DNA from: Lojkania enalia
Taxonomy: Eukaryota > Ascomycota > Dothideomycetes > Pleosporales
DNA length: 64,000 bases
Assembly: GCA_010094045.1 (NCBI GenBank)
Contig: ML986581.1
Coordinates: forward strand, 620,001-684,000
Direction: 5' to 3'
This document shows, piece by piece, positions 1-12,062 of this stretch. Position 1 is the first letter of the stretch. Each line of letters starts with the position of its first letter. The notes beneath the pieces were generated by a model, which was not told the origin of the DNA, did not search any database, and saw only the letters and a list, made by a program, of their open reading frames with translations. Made by a program: the position numbers and the translations under genes.

Positions 1-324
1 ACGTACGACATCTTCACGCGCTTCTTCCAAAGCCACACCTCGCTTTCTACCCCAGCCATCAATTTCTGGGCCGGAGGCTTATCAGCCCAGATATTCTGGA
101 TCACATCATACCCATCAGACGTCGTGAAACAGAGAGTCATGACAGACCCGCTCGGTCCCGACAGGAAATTTCCCAGATGGAGGGATGCAGCGAAGGCCGT
201 TTGGAGGGAGAATGGTTGGAGAGGGTATTGGAGAGGATTTGTGCCGTGCTTTTTGAGAGCATTTCCTGCGAATGCCATGGCGCTCGTAGCCTTTGAAAGT
301 GTTATGAGGGCATTGCCGGCGTAA
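1..324 (+). CDS. Mitochondrial carrier (SLC25) family protein, C-terminal part
   Basis: The frame is open from base 1 and stops with TAA at 322-324, so only the last ~107 residues are inside the window. The visible part is the third carrier repeat. It has the signature P-x-D-x-x-K-x-R (YPSDVVKQR) at the end of an odd-numbered helix, then the matrix loop and a G-rich WRGYWRGF motif before the last membrane helix. Such proteins exchange metabolites across the inner mitochondrial membrane. The dipeptide context is compatible with the amino-acid/carnitine-type subgroup, but the substrate cannot be fixed from this fragment. No intron is visible. The start and first two repeats lie upstream of the window. 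Confidence 0.85.
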   Translation, partial: TYDIFTRFFQSHTSLSTPAINFWAGGLSAQIFWITSYPSDVVKQRVMTDPLGPDRKFPRWRDAAKAVWRENGWRGYWRGFVPCFLRAFPANAMALVAFESVMRALPA

Positions 325-778
325 GAGAAGGTATGGCTTTGATAGTGTAGCGATTTGAAGCGTCTCTCGAATTCACAGTTGCCACCTACCATAGAACCTT
401 GGCATCTGCTTCTCCTTCCTAGTCCCTTCCGTCCTTTGCTACAACGCTATTCGGTCGTAGCTTGTCCCTCTACATCGTTCTTATTCCGCCATTTGTCCTG
501 TCTCATAGGTCTTCATCTACGCATCTCTTTTATGTGACATGTATGACAAAGTTTAACGCCTGTGCTCCTATTTATGATTTGAGACATTTGGTTTCCCCTA
601 CACCATATGGTTCTTAATAGACACCGAACGGCATTTATACCATCGTCTGTCCTATCTCTACTTTCGTCAGTACACAAGTTGGAACAGTCTTTTCCGGCAT
701 ATGGCTCTTTCCAAATGTGAATAAAGAGAGTGTTTCACATTTCACTACTCTCAGATCTCGCGATAACAAGTCAACGGA
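325..778. other. Intergenic, nothing recognised
   Basis: This is the 3' flank of the carrier gene and the spacer before the Argonaute relic. Only short, non-convincing open frames are present. Confidence 0.5.
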
Positions 779-3700
779 ATGTCAGGTCGCAGGAACTTCA
801 GCCATCAGGGAGGTAGAGATCGAAAGGGAGGTAATTCTCGTGAACCATTGACTTGCTTTTGCTGTACGGACAACAATCAGAAACGATCACAGCGCCCCTA
901 TAAGCACGATCCTTGCGGTTTCTATAAGCGTACTGGCCATACGGAAAATGTCCGCTTCAACAATCCGAATTCAGACTACTTCAAAGGGTATCAAAGTCCT
1001 AGACCCTCACAGAACGACCATAGGTCTTGTTTGTTTTGTCAAGGCAATGACTTGACGACCTAGCAGTGTCAATACAATACCCGAGGTCCTCTAACGCGCT
1101 TGGAGGCTACACACAATAATCAATGTCTCACTCCACTGACAATTCAAATGGAAGCATTGTCCCTACGACCTATAGCATCAACCAATCCTGCTGGAATATT
1201 CGGTACTGCTATTTATAATACAAACTCGGACGAGGCATCAAGCAACGAAGCGAACAGACTTATACGGACTGCCCTTACAAATGACGTAGCCAATCTTTAC
1301 ATGACAGAGACTACCCTTCCGTTTCCTGGCGAAGCAGGATATTAGGACGGAAATCAAAATATGGAAAAAGATGGCATTGCAAAGAGCGTACGGTAATATC
1401 AGGAGTCAAATACTAAATATCCCTCCGTGACGGACTTCGCACGGCAGCCGGCTAGGCTCTGACAAACCACCTCGAAGTTAGAATCCATCGAGAGGAAAAA
1501 TTCTACGGTCATAAGATACTAGGAATCCCCAATCGAACAGTAGCAGGGCCAACTTAATGATCTCATCGAAGGGCCAGTAAAAAAGAAATCATAAGATGGG
1601 AATGGTGAAAAAACTTTGTAGAGTCTTTTCGACGTCGAGCATGGAGATAAAGGAAACCCTGCGCATCTAGGTTTCAAGTTCCTCAGAATCGTCGACACCT
1701 AAGGGCCCAAGCAGTTTACAATTGCAAGCATATATCTCATAGAACCCGCGGAAGAGACAGTGTTTAAAACTCTAAACATTGCCATGTCCAAATGCTTTAC
1801 CGGAGAAACTATGCCGCTCAATTCCAATAAATCCTATATCAAGCCCGTTTGGAGTGATCTAGGATGCAATTCGCTCCGCACGATCAGAGGCTAACTCCTA
1901 CACAGTCGAAGCCAGAATAGGGAAGATCCTTCTTAACATCAATCCAGGCACAGGTGCTTTTTATGATCCCCTTCGAGTAGACGAGTTCCTTGCATATTCG
2001 AATATCTGTAAAAGCAGCTACCTGTGGTTCACGTCTACGTCGACTAGGAACGTGGGACATCTAACAGTCCAAGTATTAATGAGCAGTGCGCACACATCAA
2101 GCCTATCATCAGACACGACAAGGCACTGGAAGACCAGAAATTCACCTTTGTCACGAAAGACTCAGACGGAAACGTAATCAATCAAGAAAGTCCCACTATG
2201 GGAGAATATTTACGCACTACTAATTCTGTGAACATTGTATAACTTGGAATATAAGCTGACATGAGCAGGATAATCCGTAGAGTTAAAGAATTTAGAGGCA
2301 TTGGCGGTCAATCTGAGGAGTAAGGACAATCCATCCTAGTTCGCTCCTGAAAATCTCTGGCTTGCGTCATATCAGGTCTATAAGCGACCAATTCCGGATC
2401 ACTTTTCCCGCTTGATGCTTGAAATCGCTTGTCATAATCTACGTCGAAATCGAGTCTCCATTCAAGGACAAGCCTTGAGTCCCAATTGTTTTAACCTCAG
2501 TCATAGTTGCTTCCCTCCCAAATGCGTAAATTTTGCTTCATTTGTCCCTCCAAAGAAATGGGCAAGTGGAAAATTACTAATTTGTTATGCAGGTCAAATG
2601 CTCTTCCATTCAGCTGAATTCATTGATGCCCCAGATCCCATACCGTCGCCTAGATTATCCCAAGATATAATACAAGCTCAAAGACGAAGAAAATATTAAG
2701 TAGCCCAGTGTGATTGAAAAGTCAAGCAGCTAGAATTTAGGCGGCCGGCACTTCCTTCATTAAGTGGACATTGTTTGTCATTGGTTCGCAATCGGGGCAC
2801 AAGATATGCACCATCAAGAATTACACTCAAAATCTCGATGAGCAGCTACTAAGATGTGGTGTAGGGCACTCTTCTGTCGCGTATCAGGCAGCATCAATTA
2901 CTGAGGCAAATATTCATGTATTGAAGAAGGTTGAGTGACCTGCCTGGCCAGATGCTGGCAGTGACGAGACTATATAGGCCTGAAAACAGGCCAACTATAA
3001 TAGGATGGTAGAATCACGTGACACCTTCGAGTCTCAATAGTCCTGTATACCTCAGAAAAGGAACACTATGGCACGCTCTCTGCCAACCCTTCTCGCTTAA
3101 CATCAACCCAAGTGGTTCCTAAGATGCTATTCCAGAAGTTATGGTCTTGATGCTCAAAAAGAAAGGACGAGATGTACCCTCTACATTCAAATACCAGGCT
3201 GACAAGATATTTGGAGTCCACTCGATTTGCATTACGGAAGGCGCTAGGGATCTCACACAATACATGGTAGATGTGGCAGTGAAGGCAAATCTCAGGGTGG
3301 GTGACATCAATTACTCTATTCAATGGATTGCAGACTATCTGCTCAGTACTCTTGCATTTGGCGCGGACGTGACCCATCCTAGAAGCACTGCGCTAGGACG
3401 CTCCCCATCTCTCGTAACTATTGTTGGCTCAGTCGAAGAAACGAGTGAAAAATTCCTCGGATTTGTGTGCATCCAGCCAAAATAGGAAGTTTCATTGTCG
3501 CTCTAGCACTCTCCATTGAAGAAATAGGCCGATTAGGACAGATCATTCACAAATCGGATTTCATCTACGTGGTATCTAAGTGATTGAATAACTTGCATAA
3601 GCACAACAAACTATTTCCTAAAAATCTTCTCTACCATTGCAATGGCGCCAGCAATAGTCAATATGATAAAGCTATCAAAGAGGAGCTTCCATGTATCGGA

Positions 3701-4447
3701 GATATATTCACCCAGGTAACTACAGCCCTAGAAAAGCCTCTACCCTCGTTCAAACCCACTGCAGTGTCCGTAGCAAAGTGGCATCATACCTGCTTCTTTC
3801 CTGTCAGCTGGCACGATGTCATTAACAGAAATCAGAACTATAGACAAGGTGCATCAGCAGATCAAGCAGTCACTTTTCCATACTACAGACTTCCTCCTCT
3901 GGTCCAATAGTGGCATCAAGGGCACAATGAAGCCTACAGAATATTTCGTTCTTAAGAACGGGATGGGCATCTCAGCAGATCTGCAAGAATTGGAGAGCTT
4001 CTCACAACACGCTGTTATAGCCAAACCATGCTAATATTGACCTACAGACCCACAGTTTCTACCACACCTATATCCGTGCAACCCTCAGTGTCTGCCACGG
4101 ATCTCTCACCTACTACGCCGACCGGTTGTGTGAACGCGGCTGCTGATATCTCTACTATTGGTACAATCCCCTCCCCCCGGGACACATAGGACAATCACCG
4201 CAGAAAAGTCGAGTTTGAGAAAGAAGTGAAGGATTCTAAGGCCCGGCTATGTGGACCTCAGCCGCCACATGCTATAGGATGAGAAAAAAAAAAGCGGGAG
4301 GAGAAGGATGAGGACAGGGAGTACTAGCAGACGGCTTGGAAGAAGTTGGAGAACCAGCTTGATCCGCGGATCTGTAAGGAATTTTTAGTGGATATAGAAT
4401 CTCACAATATGAGGGAGGACTTGTTACAGACGCTGTATTGGGTGTGA
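779..4447 (+). pseudogene. Decayed Argonaute (QDE-2-like) gene
   Basis: Argonaute homology appears in the correct order but scattered over all three forward frames with many stops. The parts are a Gly/Arg/Cys-rich N-terminus from 779; an ArgoL1-like KILLNINPGTGAFYD near 1925-1965; PAZ-like pieces near 2130-2240; and a linker region near 2345-2600 (ENLWLASYQVYKRPIPDH). PIWI blocks follow at 3141-3485 (IFGVHSICITE, GADVTHP, PSLVTIVGSVEE) and 3584-3830 (QYDKAIKEELP). Further pieces are KGTMKPTEYFVLKNGMG near 3916-3968 and RATLSVCHGSLTYYADRLCE near 4075-4135. The C-terminal tail ends near 4447. The PIWI tetrad is broken: the Asp of GADVTHP remains, but the position expected as RDG reads CNG and the final His is not conserved. 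It cannot encode a working slicer. Short introns may explain some frame changes, but not the many stops. Confidence 0.85.
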
Positions 4448-5421
4448 TCTGTGGGACGGAAGCTCGGTTACAAGGAGGATTCATGAAAAAGGCAAGGAGA
4501 GCGGAATGGTGCATAGACGTAGGCCTTCTAGCTATGAAATGTGTATTTGGTCCTCTTATGCCCTTTCTGTAATTTATTAAATGCGACCGTTTTGCCTCCC
4601 GAATTTGAGCTCTCTATTGTAGCAGGGCACAAACTTTCGGGCACGAAGAATGAGAATATTCCCAATAAAGGTCTCGTTATACCGCTAAAAAAGGAACCTA
4701 GTTTACAAATCCTAGGTGATCCTGCTCGCACATACTTAGAATGGTAGCCCGAGGTCACGGATTTTGCCGGCTTAGTGCGTAAGTAACATTAAAATGTGTC
4801 ACTTTGAAGAAGCCATGCCAATCAGCCTTGTGATCCACCTTTGACGGAAACTAAAATGTTTTAGCGTATAGCGGATACCTCTCCTACCCAGTGATGTCTC
4901 AGGATTGACATTTCAGTTTTTTACTTATGGGAAGTACCGTCTTTATATGAGAACCGTGCATATGTACCTCCGACGAGAAGGATTGCAGTCTGGCTCCTGC
5001 GCTACAAACTGTCCATCGTATGCACCCTGCACCATCCACGCGGTCAAGATAGTGCGAAAACGATGGTCAAGCACTGACAATAAACGTCATGCGAGGATTC
5101 GTTTCCGACTTCACCTATGATTAATTAGGAAACCCCTCAGAAGCACCGATGAGGAACAAGGGAGTCGGATATCGAAGCGGTGAGTCTCATGTCTATTGTT
5201 CCCTTCTGCGTGCCACCCAAACTGGGTGTCGGGGCTGAGCTGGAGCGTCGGACGAGACGGCGGAGCCGAAAATACGTGCACTAGTATCTGTTCGAATGAC
5301 GGCGTTTAATGGATAAAGCAAAGACCGTGCTGTCTCAGTGCGAGTGCACAGATGCAACATACTGAAGTTTTTGTCTAGTGCAAGGGAGCCAATACCTGAG
5401 CGTGTTTTGCATTTCACTATG
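4448..5421. other. Intergenic, no gene recognised
   Basis: This stretch lies downstream of the Argonaute relic. One open stretch at 4541-4747 codes for nothing I recognise and may be decayed sequence. The right end is the 3' flank of the minus-strand membrane-protein gene. Confidence 0.4.
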
Positions 5422-7868
5422 CTATCCAAAGATTTCACCCTGCCATGGCACTCTAACAGTGGCTCGAGCACTTTCCTCAACCCTTAGCTTCTTCTCCTGG
5501 CCGTATCTTTCTAACGCTCCGTACCGAACAGCCATTCCACCTCTCTCAACTACAATCGTCTCGGGCGTCGAGTTACCGTCCACACCCCCCAATAACGGCG
5601 CCCCAAATGCCCGCGCCACTTCTAGTGGATTGAGACTCACTTTCCTACCGAGCTCCCAAAAACCCATATACAATGGCAGAATACCCACGATGCCGGCCAC
5701 AGATAGTAGTATACCAACAGCTACTAGTGCTTTGCTTGTTTGATAAACCGGTTGACGACGGGTGGTAGATAGAGTAACAGATTGTTGCCAGTTTTCACGC
5801 ATTTCCTTTACTGTTTTGCCATTGTCTGTTGGAGTGAAAACTGACTCATCAACCTGGGCCATATCCACTGCGACGCGAAATGCGAGTGATTGCATCTTTT
5901 TGACCATATCCTGCATTGGGTCTCTCCATGTGAGACCACAGTATACATCTGCGCCTTCAGGTGCCTTGCCAGGCGTCGCATACAGAACACTAAGATCTTC
6001 GGTGAGGAGGGAGGCTTGTAGATCCGTACCGCTTGAACAAGAGGTTTTGAGGTCGCCTCCGACTACCTCGTTTGGACGATCAGAAGGTATAACGCATTTA
6101 TTGTACCTAAGCTTCGAGTAGTCGTCGGTCGGGGAGACGTTCACGGATACAGGTGGGAACAGGGTTTCGAACGCGAGTGGCCAATACTTATCCATGAGCA
6201 AAATGCTGTTTTGCGACGTGGAATCATTGTTGCTAGTGCCGTTCGAACCTACCGAGAGCAGGTCGATGGTTCCATTCGAGATTACAATGGAATAATCCGT
6301 TGTGACTGGGGTTAATGAGCAGGTGTGGACTTGAATGTCCCCCTTGCACGAGGCACCATTCTTGTAAGTGCTGGTCAAGAATAACTGTCGCTCTTGAGAT
6401 TTCCCCGTAACAGTGCGATAGTCAACAGAGAAGAACGTAGGGTTGAAGTCATTTTCTAAACGGGTGGCACACGTCCTTTCGCAGCCTGACGTTGAGCACG
6501 ACTTACACTCTGCAGGTAGCGCGCTCAAGTCAAACGAACTAGTGGACGAAACACAATTAGCTTTGAAGGCAAAGCCCTACATAGACGTTAGAAACTAGTC
6601 CGCGTCTTTGAGCTAAGATTTGCCCTACCGTAATAATTCCCGTACAATAATCACCACACTCGGATATCGTCTGGTTCAGACCTAGAGTTGATCCTGATTT
6701 TAGATCCCGCAGCACTTTTGAGAGTGCGCTGGTGATCCCTCCCTGTGACCTCGGATCATCCTCACTGCTCTGAAAATACTGCACGAGCGGGGAGGGTGCA
6801 ATTCTGAGGTCCATAGTTTTAGTAGAGTTCGAAATGTGGGTTTCGGATATAGTTAAAGCGCGCTGCAATACCGGTCCTCTCGCAGTAGAGAGGGTAGCAA
6901 TCAAGCAAGCTATAAGATAATGACGTCAGTAACATGTACTAGTGCCATGTGTGTTGTAGACAAAATCGGCGTACCAATGGCAACAGTGTTGAAATGGAGG
7001 CGGACTATGCGAGTGAGCGCTCCCCACAAAAAAGCAGAGTCATAAATGTCGTGGACATTGGAAAGCTGTGGGGGTCAGTAACATGTAAACCGCATGAACG
7101 AAGGGTATAAGGACTTACAGTACTTCGACGGATTAAAGACCGCCAAAAATAGAGGACGACACCTTCAGCCAAAGCAGCAAAGATGAGCATATTGATGATC
7201 ATCTCGAGGAAGGAAATGTATACTGGTGGTTGGGTGTTATCTCTACCAACTCTCCAATATTCAAGCGTGCTACCGTCCGATGCTAGAAGTATTCCTGCTG
7301 ACACTCCCGTCACTGTGGTCCATTTAGTATAGCCTTCATCGACATTCGACCAGGTGAATATACATAAGACAACCGCAAACAATGCTCCAAACCCATGCCA
7401 AGGAAACCGTACCCAAAAGCCTGTGGTCCATGGCTCCAAGATATGGCGTGGATGTCGAAAGTATTGTCTAATCTCGTTGTTTGGGAACGATTCGGATGCT
7501 CGAAGGGCATTTATCAAGGGTTCTGGTTTGGGACCATCTGTTCTAGCGGGTCGGAAATTGGCTTGGTTTGCCCACGAAGCCGGTTCTTCAAATGGGGCGT
7601 TGATGACGGCCCTAGAACCAAAGACTGAAGGTCTTAGATTACCAGGAGTATCATTTCCTGAGGGTATCGGTGGTAAGGATTGCTGTAGAGAGGCAGGTGA
7701 TACTAACCACGATAACCGGCTCTGAGTAGAAGCTTCGGATGACGGTTGTTGCTGGTTCTCCGGGTGGTATGGTTGGTATTTAGATGGTATACCAGTTGTA
7801 GAGAGCATAGAGACACCATCACCATCGGAAATTCTCGTCGTCCGAATATAGGCGGCTCCATACTCCAT
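5422..7868 (-). CDS. Four-exon fungal integral membrane protein, unknown function (758 aa)
   Basis: Exons on the minus strand are 7868-7119, 7065-6975, 6909-6629 and 6576-5422. All introns are 52-65 bp, GT...AG, and the joined length (2277 nt) closes in frame. The N-terminal ~130 residues are polar and Pro/Ser-rich, probably cytosolic. Hydrophobic segments follow: FGALFAVVLCIFTW, then EMIINMLIFAALAEGVVLYF, then a third around the exon 2/3 join. A large ~400-residue domain carries many Cys and N-x-S/T sites, as expected for an extracellular or lumenal domain. A last helix near the C-terminus (ALVAVGILLSVAGIVGIL) leads into a ~80-residue tail. The layout resembles a broad group of fungal plasma-membrane proteins of unknown role. 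I cannot name a family with certainty. Confidence 0.8.
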
Positions 7869-10800
7869 GGCGATCGTAGCGATGAGAAGGTCCGAAGTAT
7901 TGAAGTACAGTCGAGTGCCCGCTCATTCCATGTCTGCAGAATAAGAGTACTTTTAAGTCATCCCTATCAACCAATCGGGCACCCTGGCGCAGCGTTTGGA
8001 GTCGGTAAGCGATCTGTTCGATGAAATAAGAGAAACGAGAAGGTGTGGTCAACTAGGCATGTGCCATCGGCCAGCGTCACGTTACGTGCTCTCGCCCACC
8101 GAAAAACAGCATACGGGCGCGTTGATCTTTTGTATCCATGCTTGGAACGGTCCTAAATCCTCGGGATTTGCTTTCCTCACTAGATGGGTTAGCTGCTAAC
8201 TCTAGTTGGAGATCTTACTATCCCCGCTTTGCGTTGCCCATATGTAGCGAGAAATGCCTGAGACCACCCAGAGCGCTAACGACATGCTTTTCCTAAAGGG
8301 GAGTATAGCTCGAAAAGTGAAACAAGAAGAAGGGCCGTTCACCAGTAGGCTGGGAAGGGGTGGGGACCCAACGAGGCTGAGCACCCAGGCGATCGGTTGC
8401 GGGTTCCTTAGGCCTACATACAATCTGAGGTAAGGGCTGCAACCTCCGAATTAGAATTGGAAGGTCTCTGGCCGGAGTGCGACACAGGCTATATTGGGAA
8501 AATGTTGATAATAATTACCACGAAATCAGCTACAAGATGGAAACGTTACCGTGCAGGTTAAGTCCAAGAAGGGGGTTGGAGGATGCGTTTCTAGAGCGTT
8601 TGAGGATGTTTCTCACAGAGTCAGTTCCTCAACGTGACCATGATCCCGTAATGGATTAGCATGGGGCTTGGTCACCAGTCGGGAAGACCGATGAGCAGTG
8701 GAGATCACGGCAGGCTGCCTAACAGCCTCGCGATACGATCCTCTCGCACGAAAATACTGCAACATAAATTTCCAGTTAAGGGCGGGCCAAGATTTAATCA
8801 TGCCATTGAAATGGGTAGAAATGGGGGCAAATAGTTCGGAATTGCTAACGCATACTTCGAGGTCAGAATCAACCGTCCCTAGGTAATAGAGGGAATGGAG
8901 CCAGGACTAAACCTATTTTGGCACTTTGCACTATTTTAGCCTTCAATATACCTTAGCTCTGACCGCGATTTATCGCCGACTTTCGTGTTTTCTATGTACA
9001 TTGCTCTTCCTGCACAACGGTTCGGTGTATGCGCGCAGTAGTAATGGTTTAGCGTAACAGCGGCTGAGCCCGCCGTAGGCTCGTAGAAGCCAAGATTACG
9101 TTTCCTTTGCGTTTGGTCGCGGAATTGAACGGCCAAGGAAACGAACTTTAAAAAGCATGTCTAAGAGAGTCTAACGAAAGCAGGAAGAATGGAGATAGAG
9201 TTGCTACTAATGTTAGCTACTATTAGCTTCATGTTAGTAGCCCAACGCTACTATGAGCCATACTTATTTCCCACACTCGGACACAAAATCTATAAAAAGG
9301 AGTGATTATAAAAGCGAAATAACTGGAGTAAGGGTATGCAGAAATGATTACCACAGTTATGGAAACGATAGTGATCTGTCAGCAAGGTCTGGCGTCAGCA
9401 TCAAACATTGGATCGTCTACTACGAAGACATCATCGCAAAAGCGCAGGATTGAATGTATAATACGTGACCTTTTCACTTAACACATTACTCGCTTGATGC
9501 ATGCTAATTCGATCAGGCTGTGAGATAGTTCTAGTATCTGACATTGTGGCGCTAGTATATCTTACTTCTTCCGTATGTAGGCAACACTACTAGCCGATGG
9601 TATAGTTCTCACCCTTGCACTCGAATGTTAGTACTCTATTCCCTTTTCAAATAATGGGACCGGATTTTATAGGTATACTGAACTTTTTTTGAATTGTTCC
9701 GCTCCGTCTAATTAAAGATTGTGAACTAATATTAGCAAAATACAAATCTCTGAATACTCCTACGGACTCTAGTCATTATTATCGAAATCTCGAACATGCT
9801 TTACCATCTTGTCGAGGCCATAAGAACTACAAACAACAATTAAAATTAGAAATAAACCACTTCAACCTTCCCTATTGCATGATTGTTCAGCAAGTACTTC
9901 GCCCCAACCTTCAGCTAACATCGACGTCATAAACTAAAATAGGCTCTTCTTATAGAGCTCTAGTTGTCACCAACATCATATGCAAGGGTTCAATGGTCAA
10001 ATTTCTGGTTTTGGTTTTGCAAAACTGTGTCGAAAATCAGGGGAAAAGAAGCGTGATTTGGAAAACTGTTGGGAGGCAAGTTTGACTTTTGTCATACGAA
10101 TTGATAGCTGATTCTTACCAAAGATATACGTATCCAAGTTTGTAATGACTCAATACAATCTAGGAATATTTGCAATATAGCTTTTGGCTCAGGACTAGGA
10201 AGCAAAGTAACAGGGCCTCACTAAGATATTGCAGACGAGCGATCGTCCTAATGTTCACTTCTTTCTTCCTTCTAGCTCTGGTTTTCTCAATATCACGGAG
10301 ATAGTCTTAGCTCATAAGGATGCTGATGAATATGTAGTGATGTTTACTAGCTTTAACGGCTATTCTAATAGCCTTTGGCGCACACTAGTAATAGTAATGT
10401 GGGTATCCTGTGAAATTCTAGTCTTGATAATCCTTATTACCTCCAGTGTTTTCCATACTGGAAGTCTGCCCACTGACATCTTAAGTACGGTTAATATTGG
10501 GATGTTCGGAAAGCTGCGCAAGGATCCTTAAGTTCGGTGTGTCGGGGGCAGCTATATTTACCCGGTCTTTCAGAAATGATTACAGTGCGGGTTGACGGAC
10601 TCTTAGACATAAAAGTAGTGTGCACCCTAAATTGATCTTATGTCACTGATCATTCACAAAGCTGAAGGCTAGTTCATTGGGATGTTGGAGATTTATTTCC
10701 CTTGTTCTATTTATGCATGAATATGCAGACTACGATAATAGAAGTACTTTGATAACGATCGCAGGAAATTGTCTATTTCAATCCTAAATCAGAACTCCAA

Positions 10801-12062
10801 ATGGCACTTTTATGCTTCTCGGCATTATTTTTCGATTTCTTGCCACACTCTAGCCCAAAAAATAGCTACAACTTGTCCCTAGTTTCATCCGCCACACCGC
10901 CATCTAGAGAAAGGCGCAAAGTTCGCTCTCTGAGCCTTATGCACCCTTTTGAATTGTTATACCTCATAGCTACTCTCTATATAAGAAGCGGTCACTTCTA
11001 ATACGCGGGTTGAGCAATTGTAGGCTGGTGATTCCGGCATGCGAATCTTTTAGCGTAACCACCGCTCTAGAAAAGAAGGCTTGGGGTGGTATTCTCAGCA
11101 TGGCATGAGACGCCATATTGAATCTCATGTAAATATATATAGTTAAGACATCAGGCCCATGTCTTGGAAACGGAAGTTCCTGGTTCGAATAAGTTAGGCT
11201 TGTTTGGCGACATTCGCTCCAATTACAGCAATCTGCCAAAGCGGGACGCAGCATTCTCAGCATAATGCGAGTAGTTGCTTTGAAATTTCCGGCATAAATG
11301 TGTTTACTCTAGATGATAATAGCAACATTTTGAAGAAGGCGCCTAGTTCATGGGTTGTTCAGTTATGCGATTCATTATGAATTTCAGCTGACCCAATCCA
11401 ATTTGAGATTCTGCAGATCTAGGAAGTTGATTGACCTGCTCTAGGATTTTTTACCCTAGAACCTAAAATGTCGAAGTGAATTAGGCCGAGGAAATGATAG
11501 CTATTCCAGTCTTTAACAGAAGAAAAGATCGATCGGCTCCATCTCATCTGCTCACACCGTATCAGAACGCTCATCATCGCATTATAAAGAAGAACTGTTG
11601 CTATTCAATGAGCTGTTGAGCATCTTAATCAACAATATCATTCCCTCATTGGATACCGTATGGGAAAGATGTCTCCCGTATGTGGAGGTTGTCTACACCG
11701 ACGTCATCAGGGCGAAGGAATTTCAAGAACATCTGTCGTTTGCTTATTAAAGTTAGAATATCAAGAAGCAGCTTATTCGCTCGGAGAGCCGTCACCAAGC
11801 AAATTTATTACGGTGAGAGCCCTGCGTTAGGGTTGGGAACTGGTCATGGCGGGCTCTAAGCCACAGCCGCGCCACCTTGCTTAGCACCCGTTTGTTCGAC
11901 CATAAAGAACTACAGCCGTGACTAACAACAAGGCTTAGTTGCTGCCGATGGCCGGAGAGGCATAAAGCTACTAGCTACCGACGGCAGTCCAGAACACTCG
12001 AATCCTGGCTAGCACTTTACATCGCAGCCCTACATTCAACCCATCGCTACACCCACACCAAC
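7869..12062. other. Gene-poor 4.2-kb stretch
   Basis: No convincing gene on either strand. Open frames are short, lack family motifs and are interrupted. A 77-codon open stretch without an ATG lies at 11517-11750 (+). The segment from about 9.2 to 11 kb is visibly AT-rich. It may be old repeat sequence. Confidence 0.5.

Noticed and set aside
779..1063. Cys/His-rich frame that looks like a retroelement gag zinc knuckle
   Set aside because: Everything downstream matches Argonaute domains in order, with no reverse transcriptase or integrase. It fits better as the N-terminus of the Argonaute relic.
10229..10531. 100-codon frame with a hydrophobic segment
   Set aside because: No family motif, AT-rich surroundings, no splice or promoter support; likely chance.
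11178..11196. GGTTCGAAT motif suggesting a tRNA
   Set aside because: No matching stems or A-box around it.
11824..11832. Single TTAGGG hexamer
   Set aside because: One copy only; no telomere-like array.
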